Shown: positions 35,013-44,365, numbered from the stretch's first letter. The stretch is DNA of 64,000 nucleotides from Cobetia sp. L2A1 (GCF_009796845.1 NZ_CP047025.1:1736001-1800000), one strand, 5' to 3'. The notes: generated by a model not told the origin, from the letters alone. Made by a program: numbers and translations.

Positions 35013-35066
35013 TATCACAATACATACTCCGTCGTGCTGCGTTTCATCCGTAACGTGCTGTATTGA
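35013..35066 (+). pseudogene. remnant of an XRE-cupin gene 3' end
   Basis: In the frame starting at 35013 the DNA reads YHN, six unmatched residues, then LRFIRNVLY and a stop. The XRE-cupin protein at 32324-32896 ends in YHNAGIG-T-LRFIRNVLY and a stop. Likeness continues past the stop (TGAAGGGCGG then TTCAGG against ATCAGG). So this is a short leftover of a second copy, about 17 codons long, placed on the other side of nhaC. The rest of the gene is gone. Confidence 0.75.
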
Positions 35067-35084
35067 AGGGCGGTTCAGGGTTAT

Positions 35085-35885
35085 TCAGGGCTGTTCCTGC
35101 CAGAAGCGAGAAAACAGCTCGGCCTGTGTATTAATTCCCAGCTTGGAATACAGATGCTTCTTGTGAGCGCGTACTGTTTCAATGGAAATGCCCAGCCGGC
35201 GGGCAATTTCCTTGGTCGAGCAACCTCCGAGCATCAACTGGCTCACCTCTCGTTCACGCTCGGTCAGGCCATGACGTGAGGTGCCTGGCAGTTGTTGATC
35301 ACCCATTGGGTGCCAAGGATGTACGCGAGGAGGATGGCTTCGTGAGGTTTCATAGGCAATGCGTAGTCGCATCAACTCGCAAAGCCATGGCTGGATCAAT
35401 TGCAACAAGCCGAGTGCAGCCGTATTGAAGGTTTCAACCGACCCTAGTGAGAGACACAAGAGACTGCCATTTTCCAACGGCTGATTTAGTTGCACTTCAT
35501 CCGCGACAATATTGCGCCTGAAATAGCGTTGGTAATATTCGGTCTGCGTAAACTGCTCGGGGGCGACATCGTCCAGAGTGACCAATGTACAGACGGGGGC
35601 CGCTCGCGCTGCAACATAGAAGGGATCCAATAAATACAACCCCTTCTGATAATCCTGGAAGAGCATCTCATCTGCACCGTCATCTTCATCACTGTCTGCC
35701 AGGATCGTGGGCGGATGATCACGGTGGAATACCAGGGCGACCCATGTGTTGAAACACAGATGACGTGAAAGCACGCGACTCGTCGAGCGCCAGAATGTTT
35801 CCTTTTCAAGCTCGCGCAGGAGTAGCGAGAAGTCTCTGTGCCATCCGAGCGAGGTCAGCACGTCTGCTGATTCTTCGGTGCTCAT
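35085..35885 (-). CDS. LuxR-family transcriptional regulator
   Basis: A 266-residue protein with a C-terminal LuxR helix-turn-helix: LTEREREVSQLMLGGCSTKEIARRLGISIETVRAHKKHLYSKLGI. The N-terminal 180 residues show no receiver-domain Asp pattern and no clear acyl-homoserine-lactone pocket, so the signal is unknown. It is divergent from the nitrilase/APC pair and is the obvious candidate to control it. The frame opens at 35909; MSTEES at 35885 is the more family-like start, though no ribosome site decides it. Confidence 0.85.
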   Translation of the reverse strand: MSTEESADVLTSLGWHRDFSLLLRELEKETFWRSTSRVLSRHLCFNTWVALVFHRDHPPTILADSDEDDGADEMLFQDYQKGLYLLDPFYVAARAAPVCTLVTLDDVAPEQFTQTEYYQRYFRRNIVADEVQLNQPLENGSLLCLSLGSVETFNTAALGLLQLIQPWLCELMRLRIAYETSRSHPPRVHPWHPMGDQQLPGTSRHGLTEREREVSQLMLGGCSTKEIARRLGISIETVRAHKKHLYSKLGINTQAELFSRFWQEQP

Positions 35886-36090
35886 GGTGAAGCATGTCCC
35901 CTTCATCAAGAATCTTGTGGCAGCTCACATGATGCACATGGCAGAGGAGCTGTGTCTGTAGGCTGTTGGCAGGCCCCTTTCTGGGGTAACCCTGTCAGGT
36001 AATTGGCAACTGCTGTGAAATGCGGATACTCGATCTCACTCTCCTTCAATCCCCCGTCATGCCTTTGGATATGAGGCACTGGAGTTCTGC

Positions 36091-36942
36091 ATGAAGATAG
36101 CGTTAGCACAAGTTCCGAGTGTCGAGGGTGATATCGCACGTAACCTTACCACGGCGCTTGATGCCATCACTCGTCATGGTGACGCAGTCTCCTTGATGAT
36201 ATTCCCCGAGACACACCTCAGTGGATTTGCCGAAATAGGGCACGTGGCAGACCGCGCACTGTCTCTGGACGGGCCTGAAATCGAGATGTTGTGCGACGCG
36301 AGCCGTCATCATGACTGTGCGCTTGCCATTGGGCTGTTGGAAGAAGGCGAGCAAGAAACCTACAACACGACGTTATTGATCACGCCTGAATCGGGTGTCG
36401 CGCTGAGCTATCGCAAGACACACCTGTGGCCAGACGAGCGAAACCTGGTGGTTCCCGGCGACCGCATGGCCGTTATGGAATGGCGTGGGCTGACCTTGGG
36501 GTTGATGATCTGCTACGACATCGAATTCCCGGAGACCTCACGCGCGCTAGCGCAGTTGGGCGTCGATGTCATCGTGGTAACCAATGGCAACATGGACCCC
36601 TATGGCCCGACACATCATCGTGCCGCGCAAGCACGTGCTCAGGATAATCAGTGTTTTCTTGCGATGAGCAACCGATGTGGCGAGGGGGCAGGACTGACCT
36701 TCGCGGGCGAGAGCGGCGTATTTTCACCGTCAGGAGAGACCGTGTTTCAGGCAGAGCGGGAAGAAGGTATCTATCTCGTCACACTGGATATTGCGTTGCT
36801 TTCACGCGCGCGCAAGGACTACGACTATCTCGCCGATCGTCGGATGGCACTCGCGGGAGAGTCGAGTGCTCCGCTTCCTACCTCGTCTCAGGATCCTCTC
36901 AGCCAGGCGAGCACTTCCAACAGCACTGCCTGGCGCTTCTGA
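36091..36942 (+). CDS. nitrilase-superfamily amidohydrolase
   Basis: A 283-residue carbon-nitrogen hydrolase. The Glu-Lys-Cys triad is E40 (IFPET), K109 (YRKTH) and C141 (MICYDIEFPE). The pattern fits aliphatic amidases and N-carbamoyl or omega-amidase types that free ammonia or a carboxylate from an amide. The final 30 residues are Ser-rich and dispensable-looking. An APC permease follows 98 bases later and a LuxR regulator is divergent, so import and hydrolysis of an amide, polyamine derivative or amino acid analogue is likely. Confidence 0.9.
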   Translation: MKIALAQVPSVEGDIARNLTTALDAITRHGDAVSLMIFPETHLSGFAEIGHVADRALSLDGPEIEMLCDASRHHDCALAIGLLEEGEQETYNTTLLITPESGVALSYRKTHLWPDERNLVVPGDRMAVMEWRGLTLGLMICYDIEFPETSRALAQLGVDVIVVTNGNMDPYGPTHHRAAQARAQDNQCFLAMSNRCGEGAGLTFAGESGVFSPSGETVFQAEREEGIYLVTLDIALLSRARKDYDYLADRRMALAGESSAPLPTSSQDPLSQASTSNSTAWRF

Positions 36943-37040
36943 ATAGAGCGTCGACGGGATTCAGTGCAACATTTCTCGGGCTGATGCCTTTGCCGGGAAA
37001 GGTAGTCAATAAAGATCAATAATTATAAAAGGTAATGAAG

Positions 37041-38375
37041 ATGTCTCGACAGAAAAACTTGCTCTCCTTGAGTCAGGTCGTCATGTTCGGCTTGGCGTAC
37101 ATGACGCCGATTATCGTATTGGGCACCTTTGGCGTATTGGCAATGGTGACTTCAGGCGCCGTATCAGGTGCCTATGCGGTAGCGCTGCTTGCGATGTTGT
37201 TCACGGCGCATAGTTATGGGCGCATGGCCTGTGCCTACCCTGTGGCGGGCTCCGCCTATGCCTATGTTCGGCATGCCATTGATGAGCGTCTCGGGTTCAT
37301 CGCCGGTTGGGCAATCATCCTGGATTACTTGTTCTTGCCAATGGTTATCTGGCTGATTGGGGCGGCTTACCTCAACTCGGCTTTTCCGGCAATTCCCGTT
37401 GCCGCGTGGTTGATTGCCTTCATCATTGTCACGACACTCATCAATATTGTCGGGCTGAGATTGGCGAGTGCCATCAATGGCGTGATGATGTTGATACAGA
37501 TGTTGGTGATCGTGGCATTTGTGGCATTGGCCATTCGCTACATCGTCGGCGATGTCTCGCAGCCGTTGTTCAGCCTCGTACCCTTTACTGGTATGGGAGA
37601 AGCATCAGGGACGCTACCGATGTTGATGGCCGGTGCTGCCATTGCCTGTTACTCCTTCCTCGGGTTTGATGCAGTGACGACCCTGACGGAGGAGACGCGT
37701 GATCCTCAGCGTACTTTGCCGCGTGCCATCTTGTTGATCACGTTGATTGGCGGTCTCATCTTCGTTGTCGTGTCTTATTTCGTGCAATTGGCAGCACCTG
37801 GAGGGGTCTTTGAAAATCCTGATGCAGCAGCGTATGAGATAGCACGCAATATCGGTGGAGACCTCTTCGTCAGCATCTTCCTGATTGGCCTTGTGGTGGG
37901 ACAGTTTGCCTCCGGTATAGCAGCACAGGCGAGTGGCGCGCGTTTACTGTATGCAATGGGACGTGATGGACTCCTTCCCAAGCGGCTTCTTGGTCAGCTG
38001 GGGCGCTATGGAACACCTGTCGGAGGGCTAGTGTTGAGTGGGATGGTGGCGCTGTTGGCACTGACCATGGACGTCCTCTCTGCCGCATCCTTCATTAACT
38101 TCGGGGCCTTTGTCGCCTTCGCCTTGGTCAATATTGCAGTGATGGCTCATTACTATGTTCGAGAGAAACGTAGAGGCCTGCACGGAGCTGTCTTCTTTTT
38201 ACTTTTCCCCTTGATTGGCTTGTTTGCCATCGTATGGCTGATGGTCAGTCTCGATGCGCGGGCGCTGTTGCTAGGTGGCGTCTGGCTTGCCATCGGTATG
38301 CTCTGGCTGTGTTGGTTGACGCGAGGCTTCAGGCAGCCCATGCCTGAACTGGCCAGCCTGACGGCTGCGCAATAG
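37041..38375 (+). CDS. APC-family amino acid/polyamine permease
   Basis: A 444-residue permease with twelve helices. N-terminal MTPIIVLGTFGVL, AYPVAGSAYAYVRH and the FLGFDAVTTLTEETRDPQRTLPRAIL stretch are those of the PuuP/YeeF amino acid-polyamine-organocation branch. It probably brings in the substrate of the nitrilase-type enzyme upstream. Two ATGs stand six bases apart; 37041 is chosen because AAAAGG lies eight bases before it, too close for 37035. A strong terminator follows. Confidence 0.9.
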   Translation: MSRQKNLLSLSQVVMFGLAYMTPIIVLGTFGVLAMVTSGAVSGAYAVALLAMLFTAHSYGRMACAYPVAGSAYAYVRHAIDERLGFIAGWAIILDYLFLPMVIWLIGAAYLNSAFPAIPVAAWLIAFIIVTTLINIVGLRLASAINGVMMLIQMLVIVAFVALAIRYIVGDVSQPLFSLVPFTGMGEASGTLPMLMAGAAIACYSFLGFDAVTTLTEETRDPQRTLPRAILLITLIGGLIFVVVSYFVQLAAPGGVFENPDAAAYEIARNIGGDLFVSIFLIGLVVGQFASGIAAQASGARLLYAMGRDGLLPKRLLGQLGRYGTPVGGLVLSGMVALLALTMDVLSAASFINFGAFVAFALVNIAVMAHYYVREKRRGLHGAVFFLLFPLIGLFAIVWLMVSLDARALLLGGVWLAIGMLWLCWLTRGFRQPMPELASLTAAQ

Positions 38376-38401
38376 GCCGATAAGATAGCGCTGGAAAAAT
38401 G

Positions 38402-38443
38402 ATACAACGATGCCCCGCCCGTCATGGTGGGGCATCGTTGTAT
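38402..38443 (+). terminator. terminator hairpin
   Basis: ATACAACGATGCCCC pairs with GGGGCATCGTTGTAT. It closes the nitrilase-permease unit. Confidence 0.85.
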
Positions 38444-38675
38444 TGGGCGCTTAAAACTGACTGACAGAAGCTGGCATCCTGCTTCTCGGCACAAGCTGGA
38501 TCTTGCCCCATTGTGTCGGTGCTGCTTGGTAGGTCGCGCCACGGCTGGAGCCCCAGAAATGGCGACTATCAGAGTGTGTCCATGACAATGCGAACTCCGC
38601 TACTCATCGCCTGTCCCATCTGCTATCGAGATAAAACGTTCCAAGACTTATTCTCTTCACGACAGGGAGCAACGC

Positions 38676-39713
38676 ATGGCTCGAGTCCATATCACGCAAC
38701 AGGGTACGATCCATTGCTTCCCGGCAGGCTTGAAGGATGCATCAGGAAAGCTGGTCAATGCCGAGATATCTGCCGTGGCCTACGATGGCGAGCGGCTGTT
38801 GATGGCAAGTGACAAGCCGATTCCGGGAGAGGGACGATCGGCGGTCTTCACGCTGCCGCTGAATTCACACGGGCCTGACGACAGCCAGCTCGAGTATCTG
38901 ACCGCCCCGCGTATTCGTCAGGCGGTCAAGTATGAGGATTTCGCACTGACGACCGATGGTCGGCACATGCTGGCAACGACAGGTTTTGATCGTATCGACA
39001 GCGAGAGTCATGAGCTCAATGATTACAACCATCTGCTGATCTGGCCGGTAGGCGAGCCAGACAAGGTGCAGGTCGTGGACCCTGATCCGCGCGATGGCGT
39101 CGAGGGGTCACTGGAGTTTCGTCAAAAGCTTGAGGCGGCCATCGGTGAACCCTATTACAAGATCGAAGGGCTGGCGGTGATTCCCAGCGATAGAGGAGAT
39201 GGGCTGTTGTTGTTCGGGATACGCGAGCAAGGCAATGCACATGATGATTTCGTCTATGTGCGCCGTGTCATCGGCGCGCGTTATGCCCTGACCGACAATG
39301 ACAACATCGAGTTCATCGAGGACCTGCATGATGTCTTCAGCTTCGATCCTGCCGACTATGCGGGAGTGCAGCACGAATGCGGCTTATCCAGTCTGGAATA
39401 TGATCCTTATCATGCACGGCTTTATCTGGTCACGAGTTTCGAGACCGAGCAGGCGGGTAAAGAGGTGATCGGCGGTTATCTATGGGTGCTGTCTCTGGAA
39501 GCGTTTCATGCGGGAAAGGCACCTGTACTGGTGACCGATGAGAAGGGTGAAGTGCTGGAGTTTGAGCACAAGGCCGAGGGCCTGGCAGTACTGGACCGTG
39601 ATCGCTTGTTCATCGTTTATGACAATGATCGCAATCACGCACTGGGCAGTATCGATGCACGCGATGAACGTCACTCGTGTGAAGCCCCCTATACCCTGCT
39701 GACACTGGTATGA
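38676..39713 (+). CDS. hypothetical protein, possible beta-propeller
   Basis: A 345-residue protein with repeated strand-rich segments containing YKIEGLAVIP, HKAEGLAVLDRDRLFIVYDND and CGLSSLEYDPYHARLYLVTSF. This spacing resembles phytase-like or esterase-like beta-propellers (DUF3616 type). No signal peptide is seen, so it should be cytoplasmic. I cannot name a substrate or catalytic residue. It is transcribed alone, 232 bases after the previous terminator, and ends in its own terminator. Confidence 0.7.
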   Translation: MARVHITQQGTIHCFPAGLKDASGKLVNAEISAVAYDGERLLMASDKPIPGEGRSAVFTLPLNSHGPDDSQLEYLTAPRIRQAVKYEDFALTTDGRHMLATTGFDRIDSESHELNDYNHLLIWPVGEPDKVQVVDPDPRDGVEGSLEFRQKLEAAIGEPYYKIEGLAVIPSDRGDGLLLFGIREQGNAHDDFVYVRRVIGARYALTDNDNIEFIEDLHDVFSFDPADYAGVQHECGLSSLEYDPYHARLYLVTSFETEQAGKEVIGGYLWVLSLEAFHAGKAPVLVTDEKGEVLEFEHKAEGLAVLDRDRLFIVYDNDRNHALGSIDARDERHSCEAPYTLLTLV

Positions 39714-39771
39714 GATAGCTCAGAAGGAGAGTGTTGGTAGCGGGCTGTCATTGAAGATTGTCCATCAATGA

Positions 39772-39805
39772 AAAAGCCCGGCACACAGGTGTGTGCCGGG
39801 CTTTT
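39772..39805. terminator. terminator hairpin
   Basis: AAAGCCCGGCACAC and GTGTGCCGGGCTTTT around AGGT, with T run. It lies between two converging genes. Confidence 0.92.
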
Positions 39806-39892
39806 CGCTTTCATGCATGACTCGGTGATGTCTGATGATTCAAGCCATCAGGAGATAGCGATGCATGAGCGGGTAATGCAGGACGTGTCGTC

Positions 39893-40408
39893 TTACATGG
39901 CCTTGTAGAAGAGATAGTCGGCCTGATACGTGACGATTTCGACCTTGTCCTTGTGCGCTTCATCACAGGCCATGGCCGGTGCTGCGCCACCCTGGGTGTT
40001 GAGGCGCTGAACGTAGGTCACCCCCATCATGTGGCCTTCGCCTTCAGCAGGATTGGCCTGCACCAGCTGCAGCGGAATGTTGCCATCGCCGTTGGGCTCG
40101 ACACCCAGCTGCTTGCCAGTGATCTTGGAACCATCCATGGCTTCCCAGGTGGCGGGCGGGCCATAGTACTTGCCGACCTGTTCGCCATCGGCATCGTTGA
40201 GTGCTGCGTCCGGACCCTTGAAGACCCAACCCATGGTGCCATCGTCCTTGGTTTCACAGGCCCACTTGATCTCACCGACGCCAACGGTTTCCATGGCGAC
40301 CTTGTTACCTTCCGGTACCGCGACACTTTTCGGTACGTCCATTGCCAGTGCCATCGGGCTCAGCGCGAGGGCGGCCAGTAGGCCAGTCATGCAGACAGTT
40401 GTTTTCAT
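39893..40408 (-). CDS. DUF3455-type exported protein
   Basis: A 171-residue protein with a clear Sec signal peptide (cleavage near SPMALA-MDV). The mature part has IKWACETKDDGTMGWVFKGPDAALNDADGEQVGKYYGPPATWEAMDGSKITGKQ, a pattern seen in DUF3455 proteins. Three Cys are present in all, one in the signal and two (CET, CDE) in the mature domain that could form a disulfide. Function unknown; probably periplasmic. Confidence 0.8.
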   Translation of the reverse strand: MKTTVCMTGLLAALALSPMALAMDVPKSVAVPEGNKVAMETVGVGEIKWACETKDDGTMGWVFKGPDAALNDADGEQVGKYYGPPATWEAMDGSKITGKQLGVEPNGDGNIPLQLVQANPAEGEGHMMGVTYVQRLNTQGGAAPAMACDEAHKDKVEIVTYQADYLFYKAM

Positions 40409-40574
40409 TGTGTCGACTCCATAGACAGAAAAGGATAAAGCGATCAGTTGCAGATATGTCGTTGTCCCGTTGCATGATTGTTAACGCCAACGCTGAATGT
40501 CTGGATGTCGAGAATGAAAAACTTTTTTCATATTTTGTTGGTGAAACGAGGGATGGCTGACGTTTTTCCAATGA

Positions 40575-40609
40575 AAACGCCCCGTCACACAAGGTGCGAC
40601 GGGGCGTTT
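40575..40609 (-). terminator. terminator hairpin
   Basis: AAACGCCCCGTC and GACGGGGCGTTT stem with a T run on the minus strand. It follows the peroxiredoxin-like gene. Confidence 0.88.
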
Positions 40610-40640
40610 GAAGTCTAGCGAACGTTGTCAGATCCAGCGC

Positions 40641-41180
40641 TCATTCGTACTGCTTGGTACCCCGGATCGGGTAGTGGTTGTCCGGTTTGCGGACGAATTC
40701 TATTCCGCCGACAAGCGTGTCCAGATCAGGGCGCACGAAGGGCGCATTGGCCACTTCCTCTATCTGCACCTTGCCCTCGGCATTGACGATGAAGAAGGCC
40801 GGTTCCGGGAAGTCGTGATCGGTCTCTTTCTCGCTGCGTGGCTCCGAAATGAACAATCCCAGCGTCTGCATCTGTTCCAGGCTCAGCCCGCTGGCGAGCG
40901 GGAAGTTGAGATCCAGTGATTCCATGTGTTCACTCAACTGCTGCTGGCTGTCAGCAGAAACAGCGACGAGATCAACGCCTTGGGCGCTGAAGCGTTCGCG
41001 ATAGCTCTCCAGCTTGTTGAGGAACTTGGTACAGATCGGGCAATGCTTGCCGCGATACACGATGACCAACTGCCAATCATGCTCACCTTGCGGCTTGCCC
41101 AGTGTCAGTGTCTCGCCGTCGCTGCGTGTGACGTCAAGCGCGGGAAAATCGCTGCCGGGATGTAGTTTACGGGTATACAT
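40641..41180 (-). CDS. peroxiredoxin-like AhpC/TSA protein
   Basis: A 179-residue thioredoxin-fold protein of the AhpC/TSA group. The active site reads HCPICTKFLNKL, a CxxC rather than the TxxC of classic peroxiredoxins, so it belongs to the peroxiredoxin-like family of uncertain activity (reductase or peroxidase). The N-terminal GSDFPALDV and VIVYRGKHCPIC strands fit the fold. It has no signal peptide. It lies upstream of its own terminator and is not clearly co-transcribed with mntP (123 bases apart). Confidence 0.87.
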   Translation of the reverse strand: MYTRKLHPGSDFPALDVTRSDGETLTLGKPQGEHDWQLVIVYRGKHCPICTKFLNKLESYRERFSAQGVDLVAVSADSQQQLSEHMESLDLNFPLASGLSLEQMQTLGLFISEPRSEKETDHDFPEPAFFIVNAEGKVQIEEVANAPFVRPDLDTLVGGIEFVRKPDNHYPIRGTKQYE

Positions 41181-41303
41181 GCCATTGACTCCCTGATGAT
41201 GAAGCGCGTCGTGGAGAGTAGCTCTGCCACGTTCCTGATCCGCGGACTGACGTGAACCGCTTGCTCAATAGATGCAGGCGGTGACGCTCATTTCAAGGGG
41301 GGC

Positions 41304-41876
41304 TCAGCCCAGATACCCAGTGTGCTCGAGCAGAATGGTCGTCCCGATGCCGATCAACACGATGCCGCCGATGATCTCGGCGCGTTTACCGACCATCTTG
41401 CCGAGTGCGCCACCCAGCATGACGCCGATAGTCGCCATCAGGAACGTTGCCGCGCCGATCGAGAGCGCGGTGGTAATGATATTGACTCCGGCGAAGGCAA
41501 GCCCGGCACCGACTGCCATGGCATCGATACTGGTGGAAAAGCCAGTCAGCACCAGGCGAGGGAGAGAGAGCTGAGCATTGCAATCCGTCTCGTCTTCCTC
41601 ATCCTTGGAAAGCCCTTCATGAATCATGTGCAGGCCGAGCAACAGCAGCAAGCCAAAGGCGATCCAGTGGTCCCATTGTTCCACGTAGGCGGCGACGGAT
41701 CGGCCAATCAGCCATCCGATCATGGGAGTGATGCTTTCGATGACACCAAAGATAAGACCGATACGCAGCGCGTCTGACAAGGTGGGTCGCCGAATGGCAG
41801 CCCCCTTACACAGCGCGGCCGCGAAGGCATCGCAGGACATGGAGAAGGAGAGCAGGAAGATAGAGAATACGGGCAT
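41304..41876 (-). CDS. mntP: manganese efflux pump MntP
   Basis: A 190-residue membrane protein of six helices. SMSCDAFAAALCKGA in the first helix and GFSTSIDAMAVGAGLAFAGVNI in the fourth are the two MntP signatures with their metal-binding Asp. It exports Mn(II) to prevent toxicity. The identification is strengthened by a yybP-ykoY manganese riboswitch in its leader, the same pairing as in E. coli. A cytoplasmic loop (SKDEEDETDCNA) is acidic and may take part in metal handling. Confidence 0.95.
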   Translation of the reverse strand: MPVFSIFLLSFSMSCDAFAAALCKGAAIRRPTLSDALRIGLIFGVIESITPMIGWLIGRSVAAYVEQWDHWIAFGLLLLLGLHMIHEGLSKDEEDETDCNAQLSLPRLVLTGFSTSIDAMAVGAGLAFAGVNIITTALSIGAATFLMATIGVMLGGALGKMVGKRAEIIGGIVLIGIGTTILLEHTGYLG

Positions 41877-41917
41877 GTGTCAGGAGTTCCAGGCCGGTTA
41901 CGAGTCAATAACAGAAA

Positions 41918-42098
41918 GACGCCACCGGCCAGGAGCGTCTCTTCTGTCATTGGTCTCGCCGAACCGTATCCTGTCAGATCATGGGCGTGATCTGGTGGTG
42001 GGTCCTCGGTGCCACGGCAATGCCTGCCGACTGTGTTGACATCCGAGACTCTCATCTGAGCGATAAGAGCGGGCTACTCCCCAAAAACTGGTGGCATC
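41918..42098 (-). promoter_or_regulatory. yybP-ykoY manganese riboswitch
   Basis: On the minus strand the mntP leader holds GGGGAGTAGC (42074-42082), then GATGTCAACACAGTCGGCAG and GAGACCAATGAC, the conserved blocks of this motif in the right order. GATGCCACC at the 5' end and GGTGGCGTC at the 3' end pair to close the basal stem. It would raise mntP expression when Mn(II) is bound. Confidence 0.88.
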
Positions 42099-42306
42099 TT
42101 AGCAACAAACTTTCGCCATTTCATCCCCTTGTGATACGTAGTGCTTGCCGTCATAACTGTTGGCACACGACAACGAGACAGGTCTTGCGGTCTGACGGCT
42201 TTTTCACGCGTCCGTCCGTCGGTAGCAGTTAGCGACGAGTCGTACATACCGAGAAGCCCCCACTGGTTGTCACTAGCGCGAATTTACCGTTCCAAGGAGT
42301 CAATCA

Positions 42307-43170
42307 ATGTCCGATAGTTATCAGCCACCCAAGGTATGGACATGGGAAAACGAGAGCGGCGGCAAGTTTGCCAGTACCAACCGTCCGATTGCTGGTCCGA
42401 CTCATGACAAGGAGCTCCCGGTTGGCGAGCATCCCTTCCAGCTGTATTCCATGGCGACACCGAACGGCGTGAAAGCCACCATCATGTTCGAGGAGCTGCT
42501 GGCGCTGGGTCACAAGGGTGCGGAATACGATGCTTGGCCGATCCGTATCGGCGATGGTGACCAGTTCGGCAGCGGGTTTGTCGCGATCAATCCGAACTCC
42601 AAGATCCCGGCCCTCGTCGATAACACGGGTGACGCACCTTTGAGAGTGTTCGAGTCGGGCTCCATCCTGCTGCACCTTGCGGACAAGTTCGGTGCCCTGA
42701 TGCCGAAGGATCCGGCACAGCGTGTTGAGGTGATGAACTGGCTGTTCTGGCAGATGGGCTCCGCGCCGTATTTGGGCGGCGGTTTCGGTCACTTCTACAA
42801 CTACGCACCAGAGAAGCTTGAGTACCCGATCAATCGCTTCACCATGGAGACCAAGCGTCAGCTCGACGTGCTTGATCGCCAGTTGGCTGATAATGCCTAT
42901 ATCGCGGGAGATGAGTACACCATCGCCGATATTGCCATCTACGCCTGGTATGGCTCTCTGGTGGAAGGCAAGCTCTATGACGCAGCCGAGTTCCTGGCGG
43001 TGCAGGACTACACCCACGTGCAACGCTGGGCGAAGTCGATTGCCGAGCGTCCTGCAGTCAAGCGAGGTCGCATGGTCAATCGTTTCTGGGGTGAGCCTGA
43101 AGAGCAGTTGATCGAGCGACATTCGGCGAGTGACTTCGAGACCAATACCGAAGACAAGCGCGCGCAATAA
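42307..43170 (+). CDS. yghU: YghU-type glutathione S-transferase / disulfide reductase
   Basis: A 287-residue protein of the YghU/YfcG class. The start YQPPKVWTWENESGGKFASTNRPIAGPTHDKELPVGEHPFQLYSMATPNGVKATIM has the Asn and Thr-Pro-Asn motif used by Nu-class enzymes to bind two glutathiones and reduce disulfides. SNSK-like NPNSKIPALVD and ESGSILLHLADKF complete the glutathione site. The C-terminal helical domain is full length. AAGGAG lies eight bases before the ATG. It is monocistronic with its own terminator. Confidence 0.93.
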   Translation: MSDSYQPPKVWTWENESGGKFASTNRPIAGPTHDKELPVGEHPFQLYSMATPNGVKATIMFEELLALGHKGAEYDAWPIRIGDGDQFGSGFVAINPNSKIPALVDNTGDAPLRVFESGSILLHLADKFGALMPKDPAQRVEVMNWLFWQMGSAPYLGGGFGHFYNYAPEKLEYPINRFTMETKRQLDVLDRQLADNAYIAGDEYTIADIAIYAWYGSLVEGKLYDAAEFLAVQDYTHVQRWAKSIAERPAVKRGRMVNRFWGEPEEQLIERHSASDFETNTEDKRAQ

Positions 43171-43190
43171 GCGCCAGCATCTCTCAGTGG

Positions 43191-43227
43191 CATGAAAAGG
43201 GCTACCCATCGGGTAGCCCTTTTCATG
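43191..43227. terminator. bidirectional terminator
   Basis: CATGAAAAGGGCTACCC and its exact complement across ATC. It serves yghU and the converging oxidoreductase gene. Confidence 0.92.
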
Positions 43228-43300
43228 TGTCACGTCTGAAGTGCCAGATCCGCGGTATATGATCGTCGACCACGTCGGCGCTTCGGTCAGTCGCGGGAGC

Positions 43301-44365
43301 TCAGTCAGTCTGGCTGACGCTCAGGACGATCTTCCCCACATGACTCTTCTGTTGGAACATTTCCTGAGCCTTGGCGATATCCTCAAGCGGGAACGTCTCA
43401 GCGACCAGTGGCACGATATTGCCTTGCTCGATATGGCGGATCAGGTTTGGAAACACTTCGGGTGCCAGTACCGTGCAACCGAAGAAGCTCAAGTCCTTGA
43501 GATACAGCGTGCGCAGGTCAAGCTCCACCACTGGCCCTGCAATCGCGCCAGATACGGCGTAGCGGCCCCCTTGGCGTAGCAGCTCAAGCAGCTGAGGCCA
43601 TTGAGGGCCCCCGGCCAGATCAATGACCACATCCACACTGTTGCCTGCCAACGCCGTCGTCAGTGGCTGGTCTCTCAACACGACCTGATCGGCCCCCAAT
43701 TCACGCAGTGTCTGCGCCTTGGCCTGGCTGGTTACGGCAATGACATGCGCGCCGCGCGCCCTGGCAAGCTGGACGGCCGCTGAGCCGACGCCGCCAGAGG
43801 CGCCCGTGATCAGAACGCTTTCTCCCTGAGCAAGGCTGGCGCGGGTAAGCAGGTTTTCAGCCGTCGAGTAGGAGCAGGGGAAGGAGGCGAGTTCAATATC
43901 GCTCAAGGGACTGTTGATGCAATGTGCCTGGCTGGCGGCGACTGTCGTGTACTCGGCAAAGCCACCACTGCATTCGGCGCCGAAGTACCACGGCGGGGAG
44001 AGGGCGACGCCGTCATGCTCGAACAGACAAGGGTCGATCAACACGCGCTCACCTACTCGTGACGGGTCCACGTCGCGGCCCACGGCGGTGATCTCGCCGC
44101 AGACGTCAGCGCCTTGAATGCGGGGGAACTCCATCGGCTTGCCAGACCAGCTGGCATCTTCATCGTCGGCATTGCCCTTGGAGTACCAGGCCAGACGAAT
44201 GTTGACGTCAGTATTGTTGACGCCTGCCGCGCCGACGCGAATGAGTACCTCGCGATCGCCCGGGGCCGGGCGGGGGATGTCATCGCGTACGTCCAGCATC
44301 TCGGGACCGCCATGTCCCGTCAGGTAAACGCCACGCATGGTCTCGTTCGTTGCTGACTCGTTCAT
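43301..44365 (-). CDS. MDR-family zinc-type/quinone oxidoreductase
   Basis: A 354-residue medium-chain dehydrogenase/reductase. The N-terminal GroES-like domain has IQGADVCGEITAVG, and the Rossmann domain has ITGASGGVGSAAVQLARARGAHVIAV. Structural zinc Cys clusters are absent, which favours a quinone oxidoreductase-type NADPH reductase. Its ATG overlaps the stop of the TetR gene, so the two are one unit and the regulator probably responds to its substrate. The compound itself is unknown; reactive aldehydes or quinones are usual. Confidence 0.88.
   Translation of the reverse strand: MNESATNETMRGVYLTGHGGPEMLDVRDDIPRPAPGDREVLIRVGAAGVNNTDVNIRLAWYSKGNADDEDASWSGKPMEFPRIQGADVCGEITAVGRDVDPSRVGERVLIDPCLFEHDGVALSPPWYFGAECSGGFAEYTTVAASQAHCINSPLSDIELASFPCSYSTAENLLTRASLAQGESVLITGASGGVGSAAVQLARARGAHVIAVTSQAKAQTLRELGADQVVLRDQPLTTALAGNSVDVVIDLAGGPQWPQLLELLRQGGRYAVSGAIAGPVVELDLRTLYLKDLSFFGCTVLAPEVFPNLIRHIEQGNIVPLVAETFPLEDIAKAQEMFQQKSHVGKIVLSVSQTD

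Noticed and set aside
42304..43233. 309-codon minus-strand frame
   Set aside because: Antisense to yghU, whose plus-strand protein matches its family over the full length.
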